Origin: Hyaloscypha bicolor E
Taxonomy: Eukaryota > Ascomycota > Leotiomycetes > Helotiales > Hyaloscyphaceae
DNA length: 64,000 bases
NCBI RefSeq assembly: GCF_002865645.1
Contig: NW_020194677.1
Span: 1 to 64,000 of the forward strand
Direction: 5' to 3'
The notes beneath the pieces were generated by a model that had not been told where the DNA came from, made no database searches, and saw nothing but the letters and a program-made list of their open reading frames with translations. Position numbers and translations under genes: made by a program. Shown piece after piece: positions 32,141-42,323 of the stretch. The first letter of the stretch is position 1. Each line of letters starts with the position of its first letter.

Positions 32141-32896
32141 ATGGCGACTCCCTTTCCTTGCTTTCCGAAGCTTCCCAAGGAAATTCAATTCAAGATATGG
32201 AAGGAAGCCGCCTTCGAGACCAGGAATGTCGGTGTTTGGGTGGTGCGAGTGGACTTTGGAGGCTTTCACGATGAGAATGACGATCACGATCCATATTACT
32301 TCAGAACGAATGTTGGACCACCTGCCATACTACACACTTGCAAGGACTCTCGCTCGGAGGGCCTGAAATTCTACCAGCTTAGCCTGGGTACAGTCTTTGA
32401 AGTTGAAGAACGCCGACACGCACCATTTACCGTCACATTCCCTCCCAGAACCTATATCAACTGGAATGGTGACAGGATTTGCATGATGTTACCTTGGTGC
32501 GAGGGTGATTATCAAACTCATCTCGAGCTTCTATCGCAAGCTGAGAACAATAACTTGAAACTGATTGCGTTCAATACATTCGGATCAACATCTCGTTATT
32601 CCAACGTTAATCGACTGATTGAACACGCAGTCCACGCATTCCACCCGGTAGAGCTCACCCTTTTCGACATCGGGAGCGGTCTGGATATAATGCGATCACG
32701 CTTTACATTCGATGTTGGTCATACAAAATCCCATAACATGAAGTGGACGAGATCACGCTTGGTCAAATCAATAAAAAGCCATAAAAGCACTGAAGTCGGA
32801 AAGGGAGTAGGTGTAGCTGATGTAGAGGGTGATGTTGATTGGCAATTGGAAGTTCACCTCTGCCGTGTTCTGTGCGATGGTGAGCCAAAGGAATGA
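32141..32896 (+). CDS. 2EXR-domain protein (3)
   Basis: A compact 251-residue single-exon protein that starts almost directly with the domain: PFPCFPKLPKEIQFKIWKEA at residues 4-23. Then come PAILHTCKDSRSEGLKFYQL, YINWNGDRICMM and a variable C-terminal half. It lacks the 60-70 residue N-terminal leader seen in the other intact relatives. It is the best preserved short form in the cluster. No targeting signal or catalytic motif. Biochemical role unknown for the family. Confidence 0.8.
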   Translation: MATPFPCFPKLPKEIQFKIWKEAAFETRNVGVWVVRVDFGGFHDENDDHDPYYFRTNVGPPAILHTCKDSRSEGLKFYQLSLGTVFEVEERRHAPFTVTFPPRTYINWNGDRICMMLPWCEGDYQTHLELLSQAENNNLKLIAFNTFGSTSRYSNVNRLIEHAVHAFHPVELTLFDIGSGLDIMRSRFTFDVGHTKSHNMKWTRSRLVKSIKSHKSTEVGKGVGVADVEGDVDWQLEVHLCRVLCDGEPKE

Positions 32897-33438
32897 CTGG
32901 GACTGGCTGGCTATCATTGGGTCCCTGGATATCAATGGTACCTTCTGAAGGTCCGATGAACATTAATGGGGAGAATGGGGAGAATGGGGAATTGAGCAAT
33001 AGCTGCCTTTTCAGATTTTGAAGAGTGACAAAATCAAGAAAAGATACCAAATTTTCATTCCAACCATCCATCGAGAAGTCTTGAAACTGATTCTGCTGTA
33101 ATTCAAATCCTATTGCATAAGAAGATAGCAATATCATTGACAAACAGCTTCAAAATTCTGCTCGCTTTTTCAAATAAGCCTTTTTAAATTTGAAAGTGAT
33201 GGACACCCAACTCAAGAGAGTGAATTCTTCCATGCAGTCAGTCAATGCCTCCTCGGTCGCTTAATATCCATATAATCCATAAATTGCCTAGACTTCCTCC
33301 TCCCTTTCTTCCCAGAAATTAACACCTTCTCCTCCTCGAACCCTCAACAACGACTTCCTCAAACAATTTCCTCTCCGTCATTAGAACTTTAGAGATCCTC
33401 AAAGTAACCAAAGCTTGTCTCCATCAATGCACATGCGG
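32897..33438. other. Intergenic, with decayed 5' part of the next 2EXR copy
   Basis: Contains a short tandem GGGGAGAAT repeat (three units near 32,970-32,996). Towards the end, 33,390-33,438 may be a worn first exon of the following pseudogene (LEILKVTKACL resembles the ESRxEGLKYYKL helix). Nothing intact. Confidence 0.3.
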
Positions 33439-34216
33439 TAAGTCCCAACTTCTCGGAGTATCGGTCCTTGTAGCAATGTCTCAAGAGCTTTTGGGACATA
33501 CTGCTCGCATTGTCTAATGAATCTCGGGAAATTATATTCCCTATTGTCCTGGAGTCCCCCGTGCGTTCTGCCCTCAATGTTCTACAGCTCCTCGAACATT
33601 TTACGCTTGATCATTAGCCCAGCAAAAACCTACATCAATTGGAAGTCAGATGGGATTTGCTTGGTTGATACCGATACCGATGCAATAAGATCTCTCGAAT
33701 GACGCTCCAACTTCCTCGGAGATCTCGCGCATCTCTTTAAGGAGAGGCAGCCTCGTAACATCGCCACTAATTGCGAATCTTGTTGGGGCGAAAGTCTGGT
33801 TCAGGTAGCTCTAGACACCCCAGACTGGCGTTGAGGAAGTGTTTCTATTTGCAGCAAACCCGCCGGCTGTCAAGAAACTCGTACTGAAGCAGAAGACGGC
33901 GCTTTTTCAGACCACTGAAAGTCATCCACAGCTGTTACTTTCATAATACTCTGGACGCAGAGGGATGGAGGACAATAATGGCGGAGATATTCTATGGGAC
34001 CCTGCTACTCATATTTGGGAACTTGAAGGGAAAGAAGATTGCTTGCGAAAACATTGGGTTGAGCACAAACAGAAGATAGCTGAGGAGGTAGTCGATTCAG
34101 CCTCGGAGAACACCAGCACATCGACTACGGTCTGGCGCCGTCCCAAAATAAAACTCTGCACAGTTCAGTTGAAACTTTTTCCTCGGGCCACTGAAGGAGC
34201 TGGCGCAAAGAATTGA
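33439..34216 (+). pseudogene. 2EXR-domain pseudogene (4)
   Basis: A GTAAGT donor at 33,439 and a CATTAG acceptor near 33,617 bracket an intron filled with 33-bp tandem repeats. The exon then continues with SPAKTYINWKSDGICLVD, the YINW block of the family, and stops at 33,702. The next homologous segment, NFLGDLAHLFKERQPRNIAT, is in another frame. The C-terminal segment (33,965-34,216, GGDILWDPATHIWELEGKED through WRRPKIKLCTVQLKLFP) aligns with the end of the intact minus-strand paralogue at 35.3-36.3 kb. Its parts are in at least three frames with no splice signals to join them, so I call it dead. Confidence 0.65.
33476..33616 (+). repeat. 33-bp tandem repeat inside a 2EXR intron
   Basis: Four consecutive units of 33-35 bases start ATGTCTCAAGAGCT, ATTGTCTAATGAAT, TATTGTCCTGGAGT and ATGTTCTACAGCTC; each contains a GGAACATT-like core. 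They are bounded by the donor at 33,439 and the acceptor near 33,617. A closely similar array occurs at 34,315-34,413. Confidence 0.55.
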
Positions 34217-34314
34217 CACGATATGGTGGAGCATGGCAGGAACTGGGAAATTTCTGGGAAAGAAATGGGGGAATGAATGTCCCAATCTCTCGAAGCATTA
34301 ATCCCTCTTCTTGC

Positions 34315-34413
34315 AATGTCTCACAGCTCTTCAGACATTCTACTCCCACTGTCTAGGAGTTCTTGGAACAATCTGCTGCTAATGCCCTACAATCTCAGGA
34401 ACATTCTGCCCCT
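34315..34413 (+). repeat. 33-bp tandem repeat, second array
   Basis: Three adjacent 33-base units begin ATGTCTCACAGCTC, CTGTCTAGGAGTTC and ATGCCCTACAATCT. They end in ATTCTNCTCCC- or AACATTCTGCCCCT-like sequence. They are homologous to the array at 33,476 and to a single unit near 31,030. A partial unit (ATGTCCCAATCTCTCG) precedes at about 34,278. The surrounding sequence may be a further, nearly unrecognisable 2EXR remnant. Confidence 0.55.
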
Positions 34414-35272
34414 GAAAATATCCGAAATACTAGGTGCTAGATATGATTTCTCGAGAGGGGGATGTGCATTACATTGCAATACTTGGGCATGGGAGCCTTT
34501 ACTGAACTACTAGCAGATATGCATATTACCTTTGATAATTTGAGAATCTTTTCATTGGTGCCACAGTTAGCCTTGACCCCATTCTTCCTGGTAAGTGACA
34601 GGATAAAAGTAGCTAAAGACAACGCCCTTTCAAAGACTGCGTTCAACTTTCAATTATTAAGGAGATCTATAGACTCCTTGACAAGGAATAGAAGAACTCG
34701 AAGATTCCCGGCCAAGGACAGCAGCTATCACTGACCGAAGAGATATAACCAATAGTAGACCGGAACTCCCAACCGTCTTCTCAGAACACCACAAAACAGA
34801 ATTTCAACGGTTGGCCGTTAATAGCCCAGCAGCCTTCAACTCTCTAGCCACTGCCCGCTTACCCCATTCTTGTTTCTGGCCCAGGTGAGTCCTAGAACAT
34901 CTTGTTTAGAACGGACGGCGTTGGAATTCCTGATATTTCCCTAGAAGTCGGAGTCCTTGGAGTAGAGTTGGGCGAAATTTGTGGCGAAGGTGTTGGCGAC
35001 TTGGCTGGCAAGTTTGTTTGACACATGATGTAAGATGGCGCTTATGGTCTCGTTTGGCTCTTTGAACTACATAAGAGGAGAAAAGGAGAGGAGGAGAGAG
35101 AAGACGCGGAGAGATTGATGGTGAGAACAAGCAAGGGATTATTTCATTCTTAGTACCGGTCATTGGAAATCCAGGGTTGAACTTCGAATGAGCCCTTCGA
35201 CGGTTTGACGCCAAAGCCGGGGGAACACAGGGACCAGGACCCAGCAATCTCAATCCCATTTATCCGAAAACT
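34414..35272. other. Intergenic 3' of the minus-strand 2EXR gene
   Basis: No recognisable gene. A 90-codon plus-strand frame at 34,462-34,734 might be residue from a decayed 2EXR copy, but I cannot support it. A GAGGAGAGAGAAGACG-like purine stretch lies near 35,080-35,110. Confidence 0.3.
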
Positions 35273-36307
35273 TCACGGCATGTCCGCATAGATAGTCTTC
35301 CCAGGTAGGAACTCCAGTTTCGCTACACTCCATCTGACGTTGGGACGAATCCAACTGGACGCTCCTGCCACGTTAGTGGCTTTGTTTGACTTCGCCTGCT
35401 TTGCCAACTTCTTCTCGTACTTCTCAAATCCTCTCATTAAAATTTTCTCCGCGCGTTCAAGATCTCTGGAATCTGCCATTCTGTCCCAATTGATGTCTCC
35501 TTTGTTGTTATATTTTCCCTCTCCCCGTATCACAGCGCGAATGATAAATGTCTCGGACATAACCAACAACTTCAGAGCCGCTCGATCTTCTCGGAAGACC
35601 TCACTGTTTATCACCCATCGATTGGCACTGAATAGATTGATCTGTTCGAGAGACGTAGGACCTTTGGATATTGCCACCAGAAGATCATCATAACGAAGGG
35701 ACTCCACGTTGATGGCAATATTTCGGAGACTTCTTTCCTTACACAGATTGATGAAGTCGTTAAAAAAGTTGAATTTCTTGGTATTGAACAGCTGAGGTTC
35801 AGTGATGCAGACTCGATCTGCTTTCCAGTTGATGTAAGTTCGAGGTGGGCTGGTGAACGTGAATAGGGGTTGAATGTAATTGACGCCGAAGTCGAGCTTG
35901 TAGTATTTCAGACCCTCTGTCCGAGCCTCGTGAGAAGTGTGGAGGATAGCTGGGTGAGCAGAACGGGAAATATAGGCGAAAGGGCAAGCCCATACTTCTT
36001 CAAGTAGGTCTTCGTCCCACGTACCCAGTTTCTTGATCGAGATACAAATGTTGCGCCTTTGGAAAGAAGCCTCCCACCAGACCTTGCAACGGAGTTCGGG
36101 CGGTAATTTGGAAAAGCAAGCGAAGGCGGCGGATGGTTCTGCGGTGTCCTGGGGACCGTTCGAGGTTGTTGCTTGCTCTCTGCCAAAAGTTGCGGTAGAA
36201 GGTTGTCCATCCGGAACAGAAGCAGTTAGAAGAACTTGCTTCGAGGCAGGTTGAATTGAAGAAGGCGGATCGTCCATGGCAGGAACAGCCGCAGAGTCGT
36301 TGGACAT
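35273..36307 (-). CDS. 2EXR-domain protein (5)
   Basis: 344-residue single-exon protein. A low-complexity leader of about 60 residues precedes the domain, which opens with FACFSKLPPELRCKVWWEAS (about residue 62). It continues with PAILHTSHEARTEGLKYYKL, then TSPPRTYINWKADRVCITEP and RNIAINVESLRYDDLL. The C-terminal quarter is Lys-rich and ends WIRPNVRWSVAKLEFLPG. This end is shared with pseudogene 4, so the two are close paralogues on opposite strands. No introns, whereas the decayed relatives have one carrying the 33-bp repeat. Function unknown for the family. Confidence 0.82.
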   Translation of the reverse strand: MSNDSAAVPAMDDPPSSIQPASKQVLLTASVPDGQPSTATFGREQATTSNGPQDTAEPSAAFACFSKLPPELRCKVWWEASFQRRNICISIKKLGTWDEDLLEEVWACPFAYISRSAHPAILHTSHEARTEGLKYYKLDFGVNYIQPLFTFTSPPRTYINWKADRVCITEPQLFNTKKFNFFNDFINLCKERSLRNIAINVESLRYDDLLVAISKGPTSLEQINLFSANRWVINSEVFREDRAALKLLVMSETFIIRAVIRGEGKYNNKGDINWDRMADSRDLERAEKILMRGFEKYEKKLAKQAKSNKATNVAGASSWIRPNVRWSVAKLEFLPGKTIYADMP

Positions 36308-37778
36308 GACTGTATGCCCACGGTCAGGCGATCTGGTGTTGAGAGAGGGACAAAGGAGGCTTCACGACGATGCGGACGAAGATAGATGACTTGGTGTGTA
36401 CTGGCCTTTCAAGTGTATAGTTGGTGCTCGAGCAGCTGATCCGAAGAGCGTGGCTGGTACGCAGTTGCTTGCCGTCGCGTTTGGGGGGAGGATTGAATGT
36501 GGAAGCGGGTGGCTGGGAGGATGGAGCTTGAAGCTTGAAGACAGGAGTTGCCAAATCGTTGTGCAAATGCGCCGCGAAGATGGTCAAAAGCAGTTGAATT
36601 TTCGGTGACGGTTCAGGTATTTCTTTGGAGTGTGACAGAGAAAAAGTTCTCAAAGATGTCGTCCGTTTAGTGCGGCAAGGCGATGTCTGGTTAAGGTTAA
36701 GGTTGGGTGACGTTTCGGACCCAAACCTTCTTTCGAGATCAGCTCTCCCTACCCCAACCCACCTCTTCATCAACTCCGCCAATTTGGGACCACAACTCCG
36801 TGCGTAGACTGTGTGCAGTTTTGCGATGAGGTAAGACGTCAAAACATGTAAGGCTCAGTGCGCAAAGCTAATATTCATTTCAAAAGTTCGTGCTCCGCCT
36901 CTGCAAACTCGCCCATCCTACGCCTCAATTCAGGCAGCCCCACGAATAATTCTCAACGACCGATCACGTATTCACGCCGCCATGCCCCCAACAGAAGAAC
37001 AAGGACAGGAAGAAGCCGTCAGGGAGTAAAGGAGGAAGGTAAACGGGCAGGTCGAAACCAAGACTCTGCCATTCGCGCAATAACTAGACTGTCGACTTCT
37101 CCATTTGCCTCGCGAGACGCGCACAAAATCTACGATCATCTCTTCGACTCGACTCGGGTCATGTTTGAGAAGAGATCTACTGGGCGAATTGGGAGGAGGA
37201 ACTTGAAACCAGCAGCCCAGTCCCCGGCTCTACCTACTCTACTACGTACTCTGCGTTTGCCGACAGATCCATGAAGAGACAAAACCTCTCTGGCTCGATG
37301 AGTTCTGTTCAACTTCGAATGGGTGTACAATCTCCGGGATAAATTCTCGTTGCTGCCTTCATCCACGTTGTCGCAAATTCGTCATGCCCGCGCTCCCGGC
37401 CACACGTCGATGTTGTAGTTCGAAGACCAGGATATATATTACCAGCTCCCTGGACACTCGGGTTGATTCCCGGTCTTCGAATAGACGCACTCACGGTTCT
37501 TGGCTCGTCACAAGGCCTTGTCCCTCCGATACCCTTGCAGACTTAGCTCAGCATGGTAACGAATGGGAGGAACTCCACTACATAACAATGGATTCAACTA
37601 TGCTTGGGTTCAAGAACGAGGCTAACTTTGCCTCGGCTGAGGCAAGAATTCGATGGGTACTTGCCCAAGTCGCGGCGAAAGGAGAAAGGGTAAACTTAGT
37701 TTCAGCCACTTTGAACTTGACTTCTCAATATCCCATCAGTGTTTAGTTTCTCCTGGCTTTGTTCCATTTAGTTCCAAG
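36308..37778. other. Promoter side of 2EXR gene 5 and unassigned DNA
   Basis: 1.47 kb without a recognisable gene. Plus-strand frames at 36,858-37,274 (138 codons, Arg/Ser-rich) and 37,384-37,746 look like chance or leader ORFs; I see no domain. The minus-strand frame 36,324-36,842 overlaps the probable 5' leader of the 2EXR gene and is not supported. Confidence 0.3.
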
Positions 37779-38570
37779 ATGGTTATCACTCCTCCCCCAG
37801 CCTTGACGCCAGAGCTGCCCGGAATCCACGACCTCCCCCTCTGTGATTTCATATTCGACGAAAGATATGGCAGACATCCAATTGCAGCGTCTCGGGACCC
37901 CTACATTTGCGGCCTCCCAGGGAAATTATACAGTGTTACCGAACAGAGGGATCGCATGTAGTACTTGGCAAGAGCATTGGCACAGGAGATGGAGTGGGAA
38001 GTCAATGCAGGCAGCGAATTTGATAAAGCGATTTGTGTATTTTCTCTTAACACTGTGGCTTCGTTCTTCTCCTCTGCGTACAATGTCGGCAGGTGGGGAA
38101 GGAGGTTGATCTCTGGGGCTTAGATCGATATCACGATGGTAAACCGAGCAATCCTGCGACTCAACGGCGTTACCTCGCCAGAAAACGCAGTCTATTCAGC
38201 AGAAGAATCAGGTTAGCAGCCCACTAACAGCCGTGCAAAGGCAATCCTTACCGCCGCTCCTCTCCTCCCCATTGCCCTATCCCGCAACTGCAAAAGCTAG
38301 TATACCAAGCACCAAAATATTCATCCTACCAATACCCGGCCACGAACAAATTCCCCACGGCTACAAATCACTCTCACAACTCATTGACGAAGGCAAGAGA
38401 CTGCCTAAATAGAAGTAACTAGGTGGAACAAAGGCCAAGCCGAGCGTCAAGCAGCATTTCTCTGCTACTCAAGCGGCACCTCCGGCCTCCCCAAAGGCAT
38501 CATCATCTCCCACCGAAACGTAATCGCAAGCATAAGTTTCCAAATCAGGAATCTCTTTGGTATAGCCTAA
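37779..38570 (+). pseudogene. Truncated acyl-CoA / 4-coumarate-CoA ligase-like (AMP-binding) pseudogene
   Basis: From an ATG at 37,779, about 60 residues of a typical fungal adenylate-forming enzyme N-terminus are readable. It reads LTPELPGIHDLPLCDFIFDE, then SRDPYICG. A stop follows RDRM at 37,959-37,961, where the family continues with a short link and then LARALAQEMEWEVNAGSEFDK, which is in another frame. Later pieces are IHRLNG-like (RAILRLNGVTSPENAVYSAEE), NSRAKAILTAAPLLPIA, GHEQIPHGYKSLSQLIDEGK and the P-loop YSSGTSGLPKGIIISHRN near 38,455-38,520. They sit in changing frames. After NVIAS the homology ends, so the C-terminal two thirds (A5-A10 motifs) are missing. Several frameshifts, at least one nonsense codon and the truncation make it non-functional. 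Confidence 0.75.
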
Positions 38571-40159
38571 GCTGCTATGTTATTTGGGCCGCATCCTCGG
38601 GGCTTTAGAAGTTGCGGTATAGCAGTCGAGCTCGTCTAAATAATATTGGAATTAAATTGCAAAAGTCCGAATATTCATTTACCCGTCGAATACCAACCAC
38701 ACTTGCATATCGATCACTTTAGCACAGTATCTTTTTAAATGCTTCCCGCTGGTTATATTCCCAGTTAGCTCCACGCTGCTTTATATATAATTTCGTAATA
38801 GATTAGAGGGTATTGTGAGGGGACAATACCGAACCATGTTACATGACTTGGGCTTATTAGCTAATAGGTTTTATAAACTTGGAAGTCAAGAAACCTAATA
38901 GAATCCAAGAGATGAATTCTAAATCCTTTTATTTTCCTTTTTTTTTTATGAAAAGCTTTCGGCGTTCGGACTTCTTAGAAATCCGAACTTGTAACTCACT
39001 CAATAAGCGGCTAGCCTAGCTCAGGGGCTCAAAGGGCTACCGCAGTGCAACGCTACTCAATACTTTGATTGATATCAGTCCATTAACTTCGTTGTTGACA
39101 CTTAAATTTAATGGTCTCCGTAATAGCAGTATCAGCGTCTACTCGTTTATAAATAGCCAGATACTTGTCTACGCGGCGAATGTGTTGCCATCAGACTCAT
39201 TGGCATCGACTCACGCCTATTCCCCAAGCCTCCGCAAAACCAGCCCCCACCCCCTCGGAATGACCAATATTCGGTTTGCCTCGGTGAACAAAACGGTATA
39301 AGGGGTGGCACCATGAAAACTGACTAAGCAGGCTTTGTCCTATTTGATGATTCGCGGGTTGGGGGGATGACACAGCCACAAAGTGGTGGCACACCTTCGG
39401 AGCCTGGAAGGTTGGAAATCCGCGTCAGCCATTTGGCCACCAACAATTTGAGCTGAGTGAGTCTAAAAAGGGAAAGTTTCTAGAAGGGTCTAATGTGTCT
39501 CAAACAAGGGGACGCGATACAAATTCGGCAAGCGTGGAGATTGAAACCCTGTGCTGTGACGGCTCGATTGATGGTTCAGCGCAGTGATCTCTTGAAGTTT
39601 GATCAAGCGCGTGACAAAACATCTTCTCCTCCCTATTTTTGGGTGTAGCTCCCTCCAACTGATTCCAAATTCCTTGGAGCATCAATAATGAACGAGAAAG
39701 TACGTTGTGAAAGTACATCGTGAAGCAAAATCACTTGCTGTGCCTGTCTTCTGACTCTTCGGGTTTTGAGGAGCCCGAGCGGTGTTACCGAGCAAGCCCA
39801 TTTGCCATGAGCTCCGTTTATCTCCCCAGGTTGGCTGTGCAGCAGCTATTTGCTTCGGTCAATAATTGTTCCACGCACCCACGCTCCGGCTTCCACCGAG
39901 GCGGCGATGAGCAGGGGGATGAAAGGCGGCAAAGGTTGCGCCGGCTTCGTCGGTCTTAACCATCACGAAGGGTCGTACGGTCGTACCGCCAGTATCTAGT
40001 CATTTCAAATTCGCCTCACCTCAATAAGGGAGGTCTTATTAATCTTCACTTCCCCAGAAAACCCAAATTCATAGTTGTCACACTTCGGAGAATGTCTGCA
40101 GTTGCCAGGCTGAAGTCATCAATCTCGCCCATCACTGGCACCGCGAGAGAAAGACGAAG
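38571..40159. other. AT-rich pocket and intergenic DNA
   Basis: 38.6-39.0 kb is AT-rich and starts exactly where the ligase pseudogene loses homology, suggesting an insertion or rearrangement breakpoint. It contains short dyads GGTATTGT...ACAATACC (about 38,808-38,831) and TTCGGACTTC...AAATCCGAA (about 38,964-38,987). The rest to 40.16 kb has no recognisable gene and presumably includes the promoter of the SPRY-like gene. Confidence 0.35.
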
Positions 40160-41305
40160 ATGGCATCCACCATGACAGTGCAGAACAGAGCAAGCGGCGT
40201 TGACTCTCCTTCGCTTTCAAGGTTTTCTTTCGCATCGAGAGGGCGCTCTTACGACAATGGGCCTGCTGTTAAACAAAAAAGTTCCTTGAAAGATCTATTC
40301 AGAAAGCGGCAAGGAACATCGCCGTCTCCGCATCGCTCTTTTCAATCCTCTATGTTTACAAGGACGTCGACACCAACGAAATCCCCTTCCTCATCCCCGA
40401 ACGAAGACAAGAACATTGCACTGTCATCCCAAGATCTAGCGATGGCAAATCAGTTACTCAAGAACGCCCAAAGGATAGCCTCAACTGGCGATCTAAGTCA
40501 GAAGGCGCGGAGGTGTCCACAGAAAGCATATCGTACATCACCAAAGCCAGTTCGACGTCAGTCTACATCTCCCCGCTCACGGCAGCTGTGTGAACCCCAA
40601 GCTTTCTGGCCAGAAGAGCTTGAAGACACACCCTTATTGTCTCTCCCAGAAGGCCTTGCAGGCAAAATCTGGCAACCCCAGCCGTCGCCCGGATGGCGGA
40701 TAGAGACAAAACCTCGAGATCTAGAATTATGCATTCCAACAGCATTGCCTGCTTACTCTGCAATCCTACACTCGCCTCTAGCGACAAAACATTCGCGCAT
40801 GGTGTATGTGGAAGCGGAGAACAGACCTAGGCATGGCGAGGATGCGATTGATTATCTTATGTTGGGCTTCGTGGCGGGAGGGGATCGTGTCTTGAAGATG
40901 CCAGGGCACGAGCGATGGAGCATTGGTGTTCAGTGCTTCGATGGAAGGCTCTATTTGAACGGTCATTTCGCCGATACCATCATGACTCGGGGATTCAAGC
41001 CTGGCCAACGGATAGGAATAGGGCTGAATTTTACTATCGGTGATCATGGAGGTCGACAGACTCAAGGCAACGTTGGTACGGGTGTTACTTCCTCCTCGAT
41101 TGTCGTTGAGGTCTTTGTCACAAGTGACGGCGAAACAATCTGGAGTCGGAAAATGTACGAGCTATTGAAACGGCATGAAGGATTGTCGGATCAGGGTTGG
41201 GAAGGACTACATGACTTGTACGCTGCAGTCGGCACAATGGGGGAGGCTAACGTCGACGTTTTGTTGGAGAAGAACCACTGGAAGTACGTAGAGCAGGATG
41301 AATGA
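40160..41305 (+). CDS. SPRY (B30.2)-like domain protein
   Basis: 381 residues, single exon. The first 150 residues are Ser/Pro/Arg-rich and probably disordered (SPSPHRSF, TPTKSPSSSPNED). A beta-rich domain follows. It includes YLMLGFVAGGDRVLKMPGHE, GVQCFDGRLYLNGHF, then FKPGQRIGIGLNF and a late strand SSIVVEVFVTSDGETIWS, ending LYAAVGTMGEANVDVLL. The order, meaning a GF-x-G strand, then the W/F-G-x-x-x-DG-x-x-Y-x-NG turn, then GD/GQ-x-IG-x-G-x-NF and the closing V-x-V-N/DVL strand, is that of SPRY domains. They bind short peptides in ubiquitin ligase or Ran-binding contexts. No partner domain (RING, LisH, CTLH) is visible, so its role is open. Confidence 0.7.
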   Translation: MASTMTVQNRASGVDSPSLSRFSFASRGRSYDNGPAVKQKSSLKDLFRKRQGTSPSPHRSFQSSMFTRTSTPTKSPSSSPNEDKNIALSSQDLAMANQLLKNAQRIASTGDLSQKARRCPQKAYRTSPKPVRRQSTSPRSRQLCEPQAFWPEELEDTPLLSLPEGLAGKIWQPQPSPGWRIETKPRDLELCIPTALPAYSAILHSPLATKHSRMVYVEAENRPRHGEDAIDYLMLGFVAGGDRVLKMPGHERWSIGVQCFDGRLYLNGHFADTIMTRGFKPGQRIGIGLNFTIGDHGGRQTQGNVGTGVTSSSIVVEVFVTSDGETIWSRKMYELLKRHEGLSDQGWEGLHDLYAAVGTMGEANVDVLLEKNHWKYVEQDE

Positions 41306-42323
41306 AAACGGGGAACTGAAGGCGCATCGGTGGTGCGAGAAACAGAATTTTCACCTGCCACCTCTGGCCTCTGACAATGTGACGGTGTAAAAGAAGACAA
41401 GGGCAGTAATGGGAAGGCCAACCAGTCTATCGGTTTCCTGCTCCACGGCAGCTGCTTGGGCAGGAAAGACACTCGGGCCCTACCTCATTCGCTACACCCT
41501 CCAAAACAGTGCAGGGGCTCGAAGTGTCTTCAAGCTAATTGGGGACACATGCCGATATCAACTCCAATCAAGAATGGGTTCTGGGGGTGGGTGTGCTGCA
41601 GTCGTCCTCCAAGAGAAGTGATGTGCGTGTTGTGGGGGCTGTGTGCAGCTGGATCATCCCACCCTCACAACGAGGCTGAAGCGCGTTGAACTCCGCTTTC
41701 TTCAGAAATCTCTTGGGGTTTCAACGAGATGTATATTCTATAATATGAATGCAATCATGAATTCCCCTCCGAGCCTCCCTACTTTTGAACCATTGGAGTG
41801 CCAAATCAAGTCTCACCAACTTGTCGAGCGTCCTTTCACACCATCTTCCCATGACTTGATCATCTTCACTCAGGATGGAAAGCCACGAATCGCAAAGAAT
41901 GCTTCATCGTCCCAGATAATAAACACCATACAGCGCTCAAATAGCAGCTGTAGTGGAGTGCAATTGGACGCAGACGGTGATGCAGATGCTCTTCTGACCA
42001 TCGTGTAAGATTTGTATTGAACTGGGATCGATTTATCGGTGGAAAATCGATATATTGGAGATTGACAATCTGTAGAATGACTAGTTTTGACTAGATACAG
42101 GAGAGTGATTCCATAAAAAACAGAGGGAATGGGTTCCCTAGCTATATTCCTGATTTCCACCCCACCATGTGATTTACCCCGCACTTACTTGGTGGTGGGA
42201 ACGATTTACCAATCTGATTCCTGTACGCACGTTTAAGGAACGTAATCGAATGGCGATACTAATAAACGATTGGTGTGTTCGTACGTAAGTAATACCCAAT
42301 AATTGGACGAACTGAATTAGTGG
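41306..42323. other. Intergenic between the SPRY-like and second CorA-like genes
   Basis: About 1 kb. The longest frame (41,643-42,008, 121 codons) has no recognisable domain and is not called. No repeats noted. Confidence 0.3.

Noticed and set aside
36324..36842. 172-codon minus-strand ORF upstream of a 2EXR gene
   Set aside because: Low-complexity, lies in the probable leader/promoter, no domain.
41643..42008. 121-codon ORF before the second CorA-like gene
   Set aside because: No recognisable domain or signal peptide; could not be spliced in frame to the next gene.
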